Below, in pieces: positions 16,402 through 25,721 of a stretch of DNA of 53,776 nt. This stretch comes from Methylomonas koyamae (lineage in GTDB: Bacteria > Pseudomonadota > Gammaproteobacteria > Methylococcales > Methylomonadaceae). Below the pieces are notes generated by a model. It saw only the letters and a program-made list of their open reading frames with translations, was not told where the DNA came from and did not search any database. Position numbers and translations under genes: made by a program. Location: positions 1 to 53,776 of the forward strand of contig NZ_LUUK01000156.1 of the NCBI RefSeq assembly GCF_001644025.1, given 5' to 3'. Every line of letters starts with the position of its first letter. Positions within the stretch are counted from its first letter, which is position 1.

Positions 16402-18285
16402 ATGTACTACCCCGATTCGTCAAGCCAAACCGCCGCGCCGCGCCGCGCGCCGTCCATTCGATGGTCCGCGCCCGCGAAAGCGCTTGCCTGCTTGCTGACC
16501 ATCGCCGCCGCCCCGGCGCAAGCCGTGCATCTGGACGTCGAGATTTGGGGCGAGGGCGACGCGATGCGGGCCGGCTTTTGCCGGACGCCCGGCGCGGTCG
16601 GTTGCGATCTGACCCAACTGATCGGCAGCCTGAATTTGCCCGCCAACACCTTGCCGGTCGAAGGCGCCAGCGGCCAAATGATTTTTCTGACCGATTTCCG
16701 CGACTTTTCCGGCGGTCCCTACAAAACCCCCAATCCCGGCTTTCAGGCCGTGGAAGGCGCGTTGGACGCCGGTGAACTGGTCAGTTATCAGGCGCTGGGC
16801 AGCCTGGAATACTGGAACCCCGCCAGCCGGGCTTGGGAAGCCGCCCCAAGCAACGTCAGGGTCAAACTGGCCGGCGCGATCGATCCCGATTTCGTGATTA
16901 CCGATTACAACCAATGCGGCGGCCAATTGTTTTGCTTTGCCGACGGCTTCGACACCCAAACCGCAGTGACACTGTTTACCGGCGTCGGCATAGCCGGCAA
17001 AGCGCAAATGGTGATCGACGCCACCAACGTTCGCGGCAGTCTGCACACCCATTTGAATTTCTTTCTGGAAAATGCTCAAGGCACGCTGGGCGGGCCGATC
17101 GGCGCCTATCTGCTGGAAATGCGGGTACTGTCCAATCGGCGCGGCCAGCCAGCCACACCGATTTACGTGCTGTTTAACGCCGGTTTGACGACCGCCGACT
17201 TTTCCGAAGCCCTATTGGCGAGAATCGACACACTACCGCCGCCACCGCCGCCCGTGGTGCCGCCGCTCGCCGACGCCGGCCCCGACCAAACCGGCGAGAT
17301 CGATCAAGCGGTGACTTTAAACGGCGGCGCCAGTTACGACCCGGAACCGGGACCGGCCGCCTTGACCTATCAATGGCTGCAAACCGCGGGCGCGCCGGTG
17401 ACCTTAAGCGACGCCGGCAGCGCCACGCCCAGTTTTACCGCAACCCAGGCCGGCGACTACCGCTTCCGGCTGACCGTCACCGACGGCGCCGCCGACGCCA
17501 GCGACGAAGTCGGAGTCTCGATCAGCGCCTCGCTGCCGGCGCCGGTATCGCCGGTCGCTAACGCCGGCAGCGACCGGATCGCCGGCCTGAATAGTTTGGT
17601 TACGTTGGATGGCAGCGCCAGCGACGATCCGGAACCCGGACCGGCCGCTCTAAGCTATCAATGGCTGCAAACCGCCGGCACGCCGGTGGCGCTAAGCAAT
17701 GCCGACAGCCCCACACCCAGCTTCACGCCGCTCCAAGCCGGAACTTATGCATTTCGGCTGGCGGTAGACGACGGCCAACTCAGTGCCTACGACGAAGTCG
17801 GCATCACCGTTCCGGAACTCCCCAAGGCTGACGCCGGCGCCGATCGGCTAGTACGTCTCGGCGCCGGCGTGGCGCTGAGCGGCGCCGCCAGCAGTGACCC
17901 CGACCCCGGCCCCGAGGCCTTGAGCTTCCGCTGGCAACAATCGCAAGGCCCAAGCGTCGCGCTCAGCGGCGCCGATACCGCGACGCCAAACTTCACGCCC
18001 ACGCAAGCCGGCAATTACTCGTTTAAATTGGCACTCGGCGACGGCGCGGGCACCGCCTACGACGAAGTCACCTTCTCGGTGCCGGCGCTCGGCGACGTGG
18101 ATTTGGACGGCGACATCGATCGTATCGACGTCGCGTTGATCCTGGTCGCCGTCAAGAAGACACCACGCCCCGACACTGCCAACGACATTCGCGACCTTGA
18201 CGGCAACGGCATCATCACCAAGGCCGATGCCAAGGCCGCAAAAAAGCACTGCACGCTCAGGCAGTGCCGGCCGACCCGGCGCTAA
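16402..18285 (+). CDS. All3515-like domain fused to three PKD domains and a dockerin
   Basis: A 627-aa exported protein; AGAGG precedes ATG 16402 and the signal peptide ends near APAQA. Residues 35-285 repeat the fold signature of the All3515-type protein at 13109 (DFSGGPYKTPNPGFQA, SLEYWNP, HTHLNF, GPIGAY), with extra Cys residues. A Pro linker (PPPPPPVVPP) leads to PKD domains starting near residues 289, 386 and 475. From 563 a type I dockerin has two calcium loops (DVDLDGDIDRID and RDLDGNGIITKAD). Dockerins bind cohesins, so this could anchor a zinc-related protein to a surface scaffold; no cohesin is seen in this window. It is unlike the other exported proteins in lacking a VPxPA tail. 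Confidence 0.85.
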   Translation: MYYPDSSSQTAAPRRAPSIRWSAPAKALACLLTIAAAPAQAVHLDVEIWGEGDAMRAGFCRTPGAVGCDLTQLIGSLNLPANTLPVEGASGQMIFLTDFRDFSGGPYKTPNPGFQAVEGALDAGELVSYQALGSLEYWNPASRAWEAAPSNVRVKLAGAIDPDFVITDYNQCGGQLFCFADGFDTQTAVTLFTGVGIAGKAQMVIDATNVRGSLHTHLNFFLENAQGTLGGPIGAYLLEMRVLSNRRGQPATPIYVLFNAGLTTADFSEALLARIDTLPPPPPPVVPPLADAGPDQTGEIDQAVTLNGGASYDPEPGPAALTYQWLQTAGAPVTLSDAGSATPSFTATQAGDYRFRLTVTDGAADASDEVGVSISASLPAPVSPVANAGSDRIAGLNSLVTLDGSASDDPEPGPAALSYQWLQTAGTPVALSNADSPTPSFTPLQAGTYAFRLAVDDGQLSAYDEVGITVPELPKADAGADRLVRLGAGVALSGAASSDPDPGPEALSFRWQQSQGPSVALSGADTATPNFTPTQAGNYSFKLALGDGAGTAYDEVTFSVPALGDVDLDGDIDRIDVALILVAVKKTPRPDTANDIRDLDGNGIITKADAKAAKKHCTLRQCRPTRR

Positions 18286-18416
18286 ACCCTGCGGAGCGCC
18301 GATGACGCTTGAAAAATCCGGCGGACCTAGGCGCTAACAATGGATTTTTGGCCGGCTACCGGATGACGCGCCCGAACAGCTCACGACTCCGTTTTGATCC
18401 ATCCACTGGAGATACA

Positions 18417-19403
18417 ATGAACCGCAAACTCAATTACCCGGCCCCGGTCACGATCCTGACCGGTTTCCTCGGCGCCGGCAAAACCACGTTGCTCAACCGC
18501 ATCCTCACCGAACACCACGGCCGGCGCATCGCGGTCATCGAAAACGAATTCGGCGAGGCCGGCATTGACAACGAACTGCTGGTGCAAGCCGACGAACAGA
18601 TCGTCACGATGAACAACGGTTGCATTTGCTGCACGGTGCGCGGCGACCTGGTACGCATTCTCGGCGAGTTGTCCGAGCGGCGGGAAAGCGGCGAACTGCA
18701 TTTCGAACGGGTCGTCATCGAAACCACCGGCCTGGCCGATCCGGCGCCGGTGGCCCAAACCTTTTTCATCGATCAGGATATCGCCGAAAACTACAAGTTG
18801 GACGCCATCGTCACCGTTGTCGATGCCGCGCACGCCCATCAACAATTGGCGGAACACCACGAAGCCCAGGAACAAGTCGGTTTCGCCGACCGAATCTTGC
18901 TGTCCAAAACCGACTTGGTCGAAGCCGAAATCGCCGCCGACCTGGAAAGCCGGCTACGGGCGATGAATCCCAGGGCGCCGATCAAGCGCGTACATTTCGG
19001 CGAAACCGAGTTGAGCGATATTCTGGACATCGACGGCTTTAAACTGGACGACATCCTGAATATCGAGCCGGATTTCTTGGAAGACCTCAGCCACGAACAC
19101 GACGACGACATCACGTCCTTCGTGTTCGAAACCGACCGCGCGCTGGACGCCGCGCGGATTCTGGCCTTTCTCGACATCATGGTCCGCGACCACGGTAACG
19201 ACCTGCTGCGCTACAAAGGCATATTGCACATCGCCGGCTGCGACAAGAAAGTCATCTATCAAGGTGTACACATGCTGCTGACCGAAAGCTTCGGCAATCC
19301 CTGGCCGGCCGGCGAAACCCGCGCCTCGCGGCTGGTGTTCATCGGCCGCAACCTCCCTAGGCAAGAAATGTTGGAAGCACTGGCGTCCTGCCAAGTTGCC
19401 TGA
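18417..19403 (+). CDS. COG0523 GTPase, YjiA-like
   Basis: A 328-aa G3E GTPase: P-loop GFLGAGKTT at residues 16-24, CxCC at C69-C71-C72 (GCICC), IETTGLADP switch text, SKTDL guanine-specificity motif and a C-terminal CobW_C domain. ATG 18417 with GGAGA upstream fits the family start; an in-frame TTG lies 108 bp earlier but adds an unlikely N-terminus. It is shorter than the ZigA-type protein at 6981 and belongs to a different COG0523 subgroup. As last gene of the All3515/receptor operon it probably handles zinc in the cytoplasm. Confidence 0.9.
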   Translation: MNRKLNYPAPVTILTGFLGAGKTTLLNRILTEHHGRRIAVIENEFGEAGIDNELLVQADEQIVTMNNGCICCTVRGDLVRILGELSERRESGELHFERVVIETTGLADPAPVAQTFFIDQDIAENYKLDAIVTVVDAAHAHQQLAEHHEAQEQVGFADRILLSKTDLVEAEIAADLESRLRAMNPRAPIKRVHFGETELSDILDIDGFKLDDILNIEPDFLEDLSHEHDDDITSFVFETDRALDAARILAFLDIMVRDHGNDLLRYKGILHIAGCDKKVIYQGVHMLLTESFGNPWPAGETRASRLVFIGRNLPRQEMLEALASCQVA

Positions 19404-19416
19404 GCGGGCACAACCG

Positions 19417-19442
19417 GGAGTGCAAACCTAGGTTTGTACTCC
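19417..19442. repeat. 26-bp palindrome, copy 1
   Basis: Left arm GGAGTGCAAACCT and right arm AGGTTTGTACTCC, one mismatch from perfect. It begins 14 bp after the COG0523 gene. A perfect version stands at 35997-36022, between metY and another COG0523 gene. No T tract follows, so it need not be an intrinsic terminator. Confidence 0.8.
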
Positions 19443-19675
19443 GAGGTTTGATTGCCTCGGCAAGCCGCGGGGTGGCGCCGCGCGCTTTTGCCAAGGTTCC
19501 CTCATTCCCAAGCGCAGCGTGGAAACGTCAAGCGACCGCGCTGCCGTAGGGATCAGGCCGTAAAACGGCCAAGTTCTAGGGTAGCACGCGACACGTGGGA
19601 ACGTTTGCCCGATCAATTCGGCGTTGCGATTGGTGAGGTAAATGAACGGGATACTAAAGGAATTCGGCGGCTATG
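19443..19675. other. Convergent intergenic, no gene seen
   Basis: About 230 bp between the zinc operon and the minus-strand toxin-like pair. No supported gene, promoter or RNA was found. Confidence 0.4.
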
Positions 19676-19870
19676 CTACAAACTCGGGTCGCTATCCGCT
19701 TCGGTTTTAGGGGCGTCATCCCCGATCATCACAGGCCTCCCATCCTGCCAAACCACCGCATAATGGCCCAAGCGCCGTTTGCGCTCCAACGTCTGCTCCG
19801 CCGTCTGGCGCAGGCATTCCAATATCGCGAAGGCGTCCGGTGTCGGCGCTAGTTTCTCAGGGTTTTGCAT
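19676..19870 (-). CDS. Small partner of zeta-like protein
   Basis: A 64-aa protein starting [14 protein letters not shown] and containing a charged helix ([16 protein letters not shown]) followed by [13 protein letters not shown]. Small proteins of this look sit beside COG4185/zeta-like P-loop proteins. It overlaps the end of that gene by 14 bp, implying coupled translation. It may be the antitoxin-like partner, although in classical epsilon-zeta modules the antitoxin is encoded first. Function not established. Confidence 0.65.
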   Translation of the reverse strand: MQNPEKLAPTPDAFAILECLRQTAEQTLERKRRLGHYAVVWQDGRPVMIGDDAPKTEADSDPSL

Positions 19871-20441
19871 GACTGGCCTGGGTTAGTAGGTGGCTATAGT
19901 ATTCCAAATGATGAATTCTTACAGGCTGATGCCCGCTTTGCTCGAACACCAACTCGGGAATGCCGCTGATATTCATATAACACGAGGTGGAATCCACAAT
20001 CGGCGCGAATTCGTAAAGCAAGTTATAAAGACTGCGCGGAAAGCGGCGAACGATGTCTTCGGATGGAATGTCATGACCGCCGTGGCGGACCCGCTCCGCA
20101 ACGCGCAATCTGGACATTTCGGCGCTGGGCAAGGCCAGATAAATCAATTCGATTCGCCAGCCTTGTACCCGTAATCGGTGTATCAGTTTCAGATAACTCC
20201 GGCCCGCCAGCGTCGTTTCCAAAGCGAAATTTTCATGGGCACTAATACTCCGTTCGATTTCCTGTAAAAACAAGCGGCTGGCTTCCAGCAAGTGCTGTTC
20301 CGGTGCCAGTGGTGATAAGCCCGCGGCAATCAAATCGGCATTGATGAAACGCCGGCATCCCGCCAAGGCCGGTAAGAAGTTCAAGGCGAAGGTGGTTTTT
20401 CCTGCCCCATTCGGGCCGGCTATGATCCAGCAAGTGGGCAT
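19857..20441 (-). CDS. Zeta-toxin-like P-loop protein (COG4185 type)
   Basis: A 194-aa protein beginning [19 protein letters not shown], with a Walker A motif near residues 9-17, then [13 protein letters not shown] and [12 protein letters not shown]. This is the layout of zeta-toxin/COG4185 kinases, which phosphorylate UDP-activated sugars or other small molecules in known members. ATG 20441 is taken as start; GTG 20453 adds four residues. It begins within 20 bp of the end of the NACHT gene and overlaps the small 64-aa gene, so the three probably form one operon. Confidence 0.8.
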   Translation of the reverse strand: MPTCWIIAGPNGAGKTTFALNFLPALAGCRRFINADLIAAGLSPLAPEQHLLEASRLFLQEIERSISAHENFALETTLAGRSYLKLIHRLRVQGWRIELIYLALPSAEMSRLRVAERVRHGGHDIPSEDIVRRFPRSLYNLLYEFAPIVDSTSCYMNISGIPELVFEQSGHQPVRIHHLEYYSHLLTQASHAKP

Positions 20442-20459
20442 GGTGCTAAACACTATCGG

Positions 20460-23400
20460 TCAAACCGGGAGAACGGCAACATTCGCCTGCCGATGCCGCT
20501 GTTGATCCAGCATTGCTTGCAGGACATCGCGGCGGAGTTCCCATTGACTGGCTGGCACACCTTCGAAAATCCGATACAAAAACAGTTCAACCGCTCCACC
20601 GGTTAAATTTTGTGCTGCAATAACCTTTAACGCGGAATCGACTGCTTCGTCTTGATATTTGGCTAGTTTTATTATAGCTTCTGCTAATCGAATGGCTTCG
20701 TTTTTATCCCAATCAGCCTGTGACATTCGTAAAATCAAGGCAGAATATTGATATCTTTCATCAATAAAGTTGCCTGGAAAGGCTTTAATCTCAACACTAG
20801 CTTTATGTCCAACTAAGCAGGCGATGGATAATAATCTTGTCAAGCAGCCATTATTGGGGCTTGCAATCAGCAAAGGTTCCAGCTTGTCTACAAAGTTATT
20901 ATCAGTTTTGTATTCGCGATAAAAAATGAACGAATCTTTTTCTAAAGCCTCTAGAACTGAATATAATCTCTCAAAAGACCAGGCTGTTTCTGGAAATGAT
21001 CCAAGCACGTGCCAGGAAAAGTATTTACTGTTGTGATTATTAATTAACTCAAAAATATCATTAATATTAATGTCTTTCATTACTTCATTTTTACCTCCCA
21101 TTACAGATAACGCGAACAATACATTGCCAGCCATATTAGTTTTTGCCTTAGATGGTTCCAAAGACTTCCAAATATTATATAGCTGTTGCATCGTGAAAAA
21201 ATTAGAGTTCTGATGCGTTATAGTTGCTCCATACAAGTCGAAAGGATAGCCAATTTTGGCAATTTGGCTGTCGAAAGGAAGGTTTCTTTCTGGAATAAAC
21301 TTCAGGTCATCTTTGGTTATTCCGGCATTCTCCCAACGAACTTGCGCCAACAGCCAATCTTCTTTGTCGCCTAAATTTCCTTTTTTTATAGCTGCAATCA
21401 ATTGTGCTTTTTCCTCAGTTGCATGAACAGCTAAAATACAAGCCGAAATAGGCCATGCAAACATGTTCTGCATTTTTCCAATTGACTTCTGCTCGTTTAA
21501 TGTCCAGCCAAAAAACTCTTGAAGCAACTCCGCTAAGTGTGATTTTGAGCAGCTTAAGCCCAATGAAAATCTCCAGGCCTGTATTAGCCACTTCCATTGC
21601 TTATTGGCTTCTACTTTGTTTATTGATTCATCCAGGTCGCTGACTTTACTATCAATAATTGGGATAAAATACATCTCGAAACGACCATCATCAACCCCTT
21701 CAATACGAATTTTTGTTTCGTCAATTTTTTCTAATTTCTCATAAAAACCTATCCATTCCTTTGAGTGAAGGATCAAGCCACTACAATCTCTTGCCCAACC
21801 TTTTTCATTTCCGTAGTGTGTTTGTAGCGGCGAAGCATTCAAAATAGCCATTGAATACTTATCCGCCAACCAGTTACCCTTATTGACTCCCGATAAAGAT
21901 TTAATAATTTGAATTGATTCTTCGGCATTGCTGGGCCAGTTGTTTCTCGCCAACTCATTGGCCCAAATTATATTTTGACAGTCCAAATGTAATAACACGC
22001 GCCACGCAGCTAAATGGCGCTCGAGTCCGCTAGTTGCCATCCGTTCTTCTATCGCAGATTTAAAACATTCTTCTAACGAAGCAACATATTGGTTTGCCAA
22101 ACGGACTTGAGCCTCACAAGGAGGCAATTCCAATAAACGCAACGCGAGTTTGGCAAATAGCCTCAGTTGGCCGGGTGCCTTTGCTAATGCGCCGTCTTCG
22201 AGTATTTCCAATGCCAATCTCGATCCAGCGAGGGTGGCTTTTTCCAACTCACCGTCATCAACTCCATCCCCCTCGTTCAGCTCGCAACACAAGGTATACA
22301 AGGTATCGCGTAAATGTTGCCGCTCGTGAAAACACCGGCCGGCAGCAAATAGAAACACGTTACGCCAATGCGCCGCAGGCGCGATGGCGCGCAAGCGTTG
22401 GCTGACGTCTTGATCGCTACCGTTCATCAAGCATTGTGCCGCCATAAATTCCTGTAGTGAACGTATCTCGAAGCCCACTTTATCCGCCTGCGGGGCCACT
22501 AGAAACACCAAGCGATCGATCGAGGCGTTGACGATGTCCGCTTGCAAGCGTTCACCATCTACACTGGAATGGCCTTCGCTCGCCAGCCGCTGATTTATCA
22601 GCTCCGCGAATTCGGTCTGCGGTAACAAGGCATCGGTTCCGCCGGACTGTTCGGATATGGCTTGCAAGCGCAATCCCACGCGCTGGTGAATTGCATCAAT
22701 ATCGGCTTTATAGGAATTCAAAAGCTCGGCGGCCGGGATGTCGCGCTGTTGCTCGCGTTTGTAGATCACGTCATAGTAGTCGTTGAACAAGCGCCAACGT
22801 TCGCGCGGCGGTTGGCCAACATTTTCCACCAGCATGGCCATGATGGTGACTTGTAACGGGCTACGCATCAGCCGGGCGGTGGCTTCTTCCTCTCCGGCGC
22901 GCTGCAAGCGTTGCGTTAATGTGTCGATTTTGTCGGGGTCGCCGCCCCAGCGCTGTTCCAACAAGCGGTCGGCGTAATGCAGTGCCCGAGGCACATCCAA
23001 CGGTAAAAACTCGAAGTGACGGTAATAAGCCGGAGAAAAATCGTTGTTATATCCTTGGGGCCGGGTGGTGGCGACTAATAGCAAGTCGGCATTACAAGCT
23101 CGGGCATCGATCAGAAAATTCTGCACCGCGTTAATGACCTGCTCGCGATTCGACGATACCGGCACTTCGTCCAACCCGTCCAGGACGATCAGCCACGGAT
23201 AAGTCTTGAGCCAGCCGCGCAAATCGTCGGACGACAGGGTTCTTTCCGACAGTTGTGAAATACGCCGTATCAAATAGTCGAACAAAGACGCCGTTTTGCC
23301 GGCGGCCAAATCGGCGGCAAAACGGTTCAGCACGATCCGAACCGGAAACCTCGGCATACAGGGTAGTTCCAAACTTTCATGGGCAATTTGCTCGATGATC

Positions 23401-24350
23401 AGCCTGGATGCGGTTTTGGCTTCGGGGGAAATCAGGTGTTGTTCTTCTAGCCCCAACAGCGCAACCCGATATAGTTGGCATAAAAACTGACTGAGGGTCG
23501 TCTTGCCTTGGCCGGGGCCGCCTATGAATACCAAGCGGTCTCTACGAGGTCTTCCGTGACTTTGATAGCGCTGCGATTCGTTTAGCGTGGCTTTCGGGCT
23601 AAAGTTCTGCGCCCCATGTTCCAAGAGACTGGCTACGACATTGAATGGCTCACCTTCACCTTTAATCGGCAAATCGACAAAGACTTGCGCCAGTGGAATG
23701 CGATCTTTCGGCTGGTGCCCGGCTTGATTGAGATTGACATATTGATCAGCGCACAGCTCTTTTTGCAGGTAACCAGTCATGACCTCACGAAAATCGTGAC
23801 GTTGCGGCTGCATCATCTTTATCAATTCCGCCAACACGTCGCCTGCGGTGATCCAGGCCGCGTAAGCCGTGCGCACATCGGCGCAGCTATCCAACATGAC
23901 CCGCAATTGGTCGTAATCCCAAATGCGAAAGTCCTTAAGCCCTAACTCTACTTTATGGCTCTCCAGATAACGAGTTAACCTGTCCTTGCCGCCGACTTCG
24001 GCAACCGGTGTCAGTACCACGTTGGTGGCAAAAATGTAATATTCGGGTTTCTTAAGCTTGCTCTCAGCCGAGGTGAATTTTTTGAGTTCGTCTTTGAGTT
24101 CTTGTAACGCCCAATCGCCGTCCTTTCCACTACCTTCCGGGCGCTGCTTGAATTTTGCCTGAACAACGCCATAACCGTGCCAACACTCGGCGTTATTGGG
24201 AAAGGCTATCTTTCCTTCGAATGTGGCCTCGCGTCCGCCGTCCGGCCCGTCGCCGAAAATAACAATACCGGGGCCGACGACCGAATGCGCCAAGGATTGA
24301 ATCAGTTGCTCGAAAGTGCGGGTAGAGAGGCGGGATAAGTCGTAGTCCAT
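20460..24350 (-). CDS. Mrr-like nuclease-NACHT NTPase, candidate anti-phage STAND protein
   Basis: A 1296-aa protein. Residues 1-160 look like a PD-(D/E)XK (Mrr-type) nuclease: GDGPDGGREATF supplies the acid (D37) and VQAKF the QxK motif (Q64, K66). Residues 270-560 form a NACHT NTPase, with Walker A GGPGQGKTT (277-285) and Walker B LIVLDGLDEVP (387-397). Residues 700-1296 are a long helical region of no recognised family, presumably the sensor. The nuclease-NACHT-sensor order is that of bacterial NLR-related (Avs/bNACHT) defence proteins, which oligomerise on sensing phage and degrade DNA. About 20600-22050, coding the C-terminal part, is visibly richer in A+T than the rest. A zeta-like gene follows within 20 bp. 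Confidence 0.85.
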   Translation of the reverse strand: MDYDLSRLSTRTFEQLIQSLAHSVVGPGIVIFGDGPDGGREATFEGKIAFPNNAECWHGYGVVQAKFKQRPEGSGKDGDWALQELKDELKKFTSAESKLKKPEYYIFATNVVLTPVAEVGGKDRLTRYLESHKVELGLKDFRIWDYDQLRVMLDSCADVRTAYAAWITAGDVLAELIKMMQPQRHDFREVMTGYLQKELCADQYVNLNQAGHQPKDRIPLAQVFVDLPIKGEGEPFNVVASLLEHGAQNFSPKATLNESQRYQSHGRPRRDRLVFIGGPGQGKTTLSQFLCQLYRVALLGLEEQHLISPEAKTASRLIIEQIAHESLELPCMPRFPVRIVLNRFAADLAAGKTASLFDYLIRRISQLSERTLSSDDLRGWLKTYPWLIVLDGLDEVPVSSNREQVINAVQNFLIDARACNADLLLVATTRPQGYNNDFSPAYYRHFEFLPLDVPRALHYADRLLEQRWGGDPDKIDTLTQRLQRAGEEEATARLMRSPLQVTIMAMLVENVGQPPRERWRLFNDYYDVIYKREQQRDIPAAELLNSYKADIDAIHQRVGLRLQAISEQSGGTDALLPQTEFAELINQRLASEGHSSVDGERLQADIVNASIDRLVFLVAPQADKVGFEIRSLQEFMAAQCLMNGSDQDVSQRLRAIAPAAHWRNVFLFAAGRCFHERQHLRDTLYTLCCELNEGDGVDDGELEKATLAGSRLALEILEDGALAKAPGQLRLFAKLALRLLELPPCEAQVRLANQYVASLEECFKSAIEERMATSGLERHLAAWRVLLHLDCQNIIWANELARNNWPSNAEESIQIIKSLSGVNKGNWLADKYSMAILNASPLQTHYGNEKGWARDCSGLILHSKEWIGFYEKLEKIDETKIRIEGVDDGRFEMYFIPIIDSKVSDLDESINKVEANKQWKWLIQAWRFSLGLSCSKSHLAELLQEFFGWTLNEQKSIGKMQNMFAWPISACILAVHATEEKAQLIAAIKKGNLGDKEDWLLAQVRWENAGITKDDLKFIPERNLPFDSQIAKIGYPFDLYGATITHQNSNFFTMQQLYNIWKSLEPSKAKTNMAGNVLFALSVMGGKNEVMKDININDIFELINNHNSKYFSWHVLGSFPETAWSFERLYSVLEALEKDSFIFYREYKTDNNFVDKLEPLLIASPNNGCLTRLLSIACLVGHKASVEIKAFPGNFIDERYQYSALILRMSQADWDKNEAIRLAEAIIKLAKYQDEAVDSALKVIAAQNLTGGAVELFLYRIFEGVPASQWELRRDVLQAMLDQQRHRQANVAVLPV

Positions 24351-24613
24351 GATTCTAATAACTTTAGGAATTACGCATCCACTTTACAGATTATCGGCAC
24401 CGCGATCAAAGGAACTACCCGAATACCCGAAGAAGGCGAGCGGCACACTAAACGATTTTGGCCGAAGCAAGCTCACCTGCCTTCCGAAACAATCGGGAAA
24501 GGACTGAGTTGAAAAACACCGGTGTTGGAGGGGCTTTAGCCGTAGCGTAAGCGTTCCGATACCAATATAGCCAATGGATTCCACCATAACCAACCAAACT
24601 CAGGACTAACCTC
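24351..24613. other. Divergent promoter region
   Basis: 260 bp between the minus-strand NACHT gene and the + strand membrane protein. It presumably carries promoters for both. No supported gene or clear motif was found. Confidence 0.35.
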
Positions 24614-25129
24614 ATGACGCCAACCGACCCCAACAACGCCGATCGAACCGAAATAGCCGATCTATGCGCGGTCGCTCAATATGTCGAGCAGATTATCGCC
24701 GCGGAGCATCAATGGATATCGAATCGGCTGTCGTGGTTTTATATGTCCCAGACTTTTTGCTTGGCGACGCACGCGGTGCTGGTCACGGCCCAAAGCGCAC
24801 ACGCGCGGCGAGATTTCGAGTTCCTGCTCTGGGCGATGCCGCTGTTCGGACTGGTTTCGAGCGTTATCGTGTTCTTCTCGGCGAAAGCGGCCGAATCGGT
24901 CGTCCGTTCGTTGGCGGAAGAACGGGCCAAATTGACCGGGCGAATCAACGCGGTCGCGGGCGCTTCCATTCCGTTGATAGGCGCGAGCCGGCCCAACCGC
25001 CAAGCCGATTTGCACTGGACCCATTGGGCCGGCGCGTTGCCGTTGAACATTCTCCCGCCAAGCCTAGCGCTGATTTGGATCGTGCTGTTGATCTTTCGAT
25101 TTTCCTGCAAAGCCCTGTGCGCCGGTTGA
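24614..25129 (+). CDS. Predicted membrane protein, unknown
   Basis: A 171-aa protein starting MTPTDPNNADRTEIAD. An amphipathic N-terminal region (residues 1-40) is followed by hydrophobic segments near 41-62 and 70-92 and a final one near 145-165, so it probably sits in the inner membrane with three helices. No catalytic motif is evident and I do not recognise the family. It points away from the NACHT operon and is likely independent of it. Confidence 0.65.
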   Translation: MTPTDPNNADRTEIADLCAVAQYVEQIIAAEHQWISNRLSWFYMSQTFCLATHAVLVTAQSAHARRDFEFLLWAMPLFGLVSSVIVFFSAKAAESVVRSLAEERAKLTGRINAVAGASIPLIGASRPNRQADLHWTHWAGALPLNILPPSLALIWIVLLIFRFSCKALCAG

Positions 25130-25540
25130 ATGCCGGCAGTGCCTAGCCTATGCGAGCGACTGCCTCGCGGGCAGGGGGATTGCGCTGATTGTTCGAGTTA
25201 TCGCGCTCTACTTCGCTAAAGCACTAATCGGTAAAACCTGGCGCTAAACCTTAAATGCTAGGGGCGTTCAAGCGCCGCAACCGCCCCGCGAGTCTCTCCG
25301 ATGATCGTCATTGTCTCCGGCGAATACCTGCGCACCTTCGGGAATCGCCCAAAATACGGCATATCCCGCATCAAACGTGAAATGCCGCACTTTGTCTCCG
25401 CTAGACAGCAATCACGCCTAGATACTCGTCGAGACCCATCGGTCTAAATAGAAAAATTGCCTAATCAAATCAGTTGCTAACAAATGGCGAACTAAAAATT
25501 TCAGAATCTATTCCTAACGGCATGGTTAATGCCTATTGAA

Positions 25541-25658
25541 TTATTAACCCGGTTCTTAAATACCGTTCGCCGCGAGCCTGTCTCAGGCCACGCCAGCGGG
25601 GGCTGAGACGCGCTCAGCCCGAACGGAATACCTGTGATCAATAGGGCCGGGTTAATAA
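25541..25658. repeat. 118-bp MITE-like composite palindrome
   Basis: Perfect 12-bp terminal inverted repeats TTATTAACCCGG (25541-25552) and CCGGGTTAATAA (25647-25658) enclose a second inverted pair CCGTTCG (25563-25569)/CGAACGG (25620-25626) and two internal hairpins, GCCTG/CAGGC (25576-25588) and GGCTGAG/CTCAGCC (25601-25619). It has no coding capacity. The nested layout suggests a miniature transposable element or a composite REP. The surrounding 25130-25721 interval is otherwise empty. Confidence 0.65.
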
Positions 25659-25721
25659 GCTGATGGCAATACCCGTTAGCGATTCACGACTTTTCCTAAA
25701 AACGTCTTTACTCGAGCAAAC

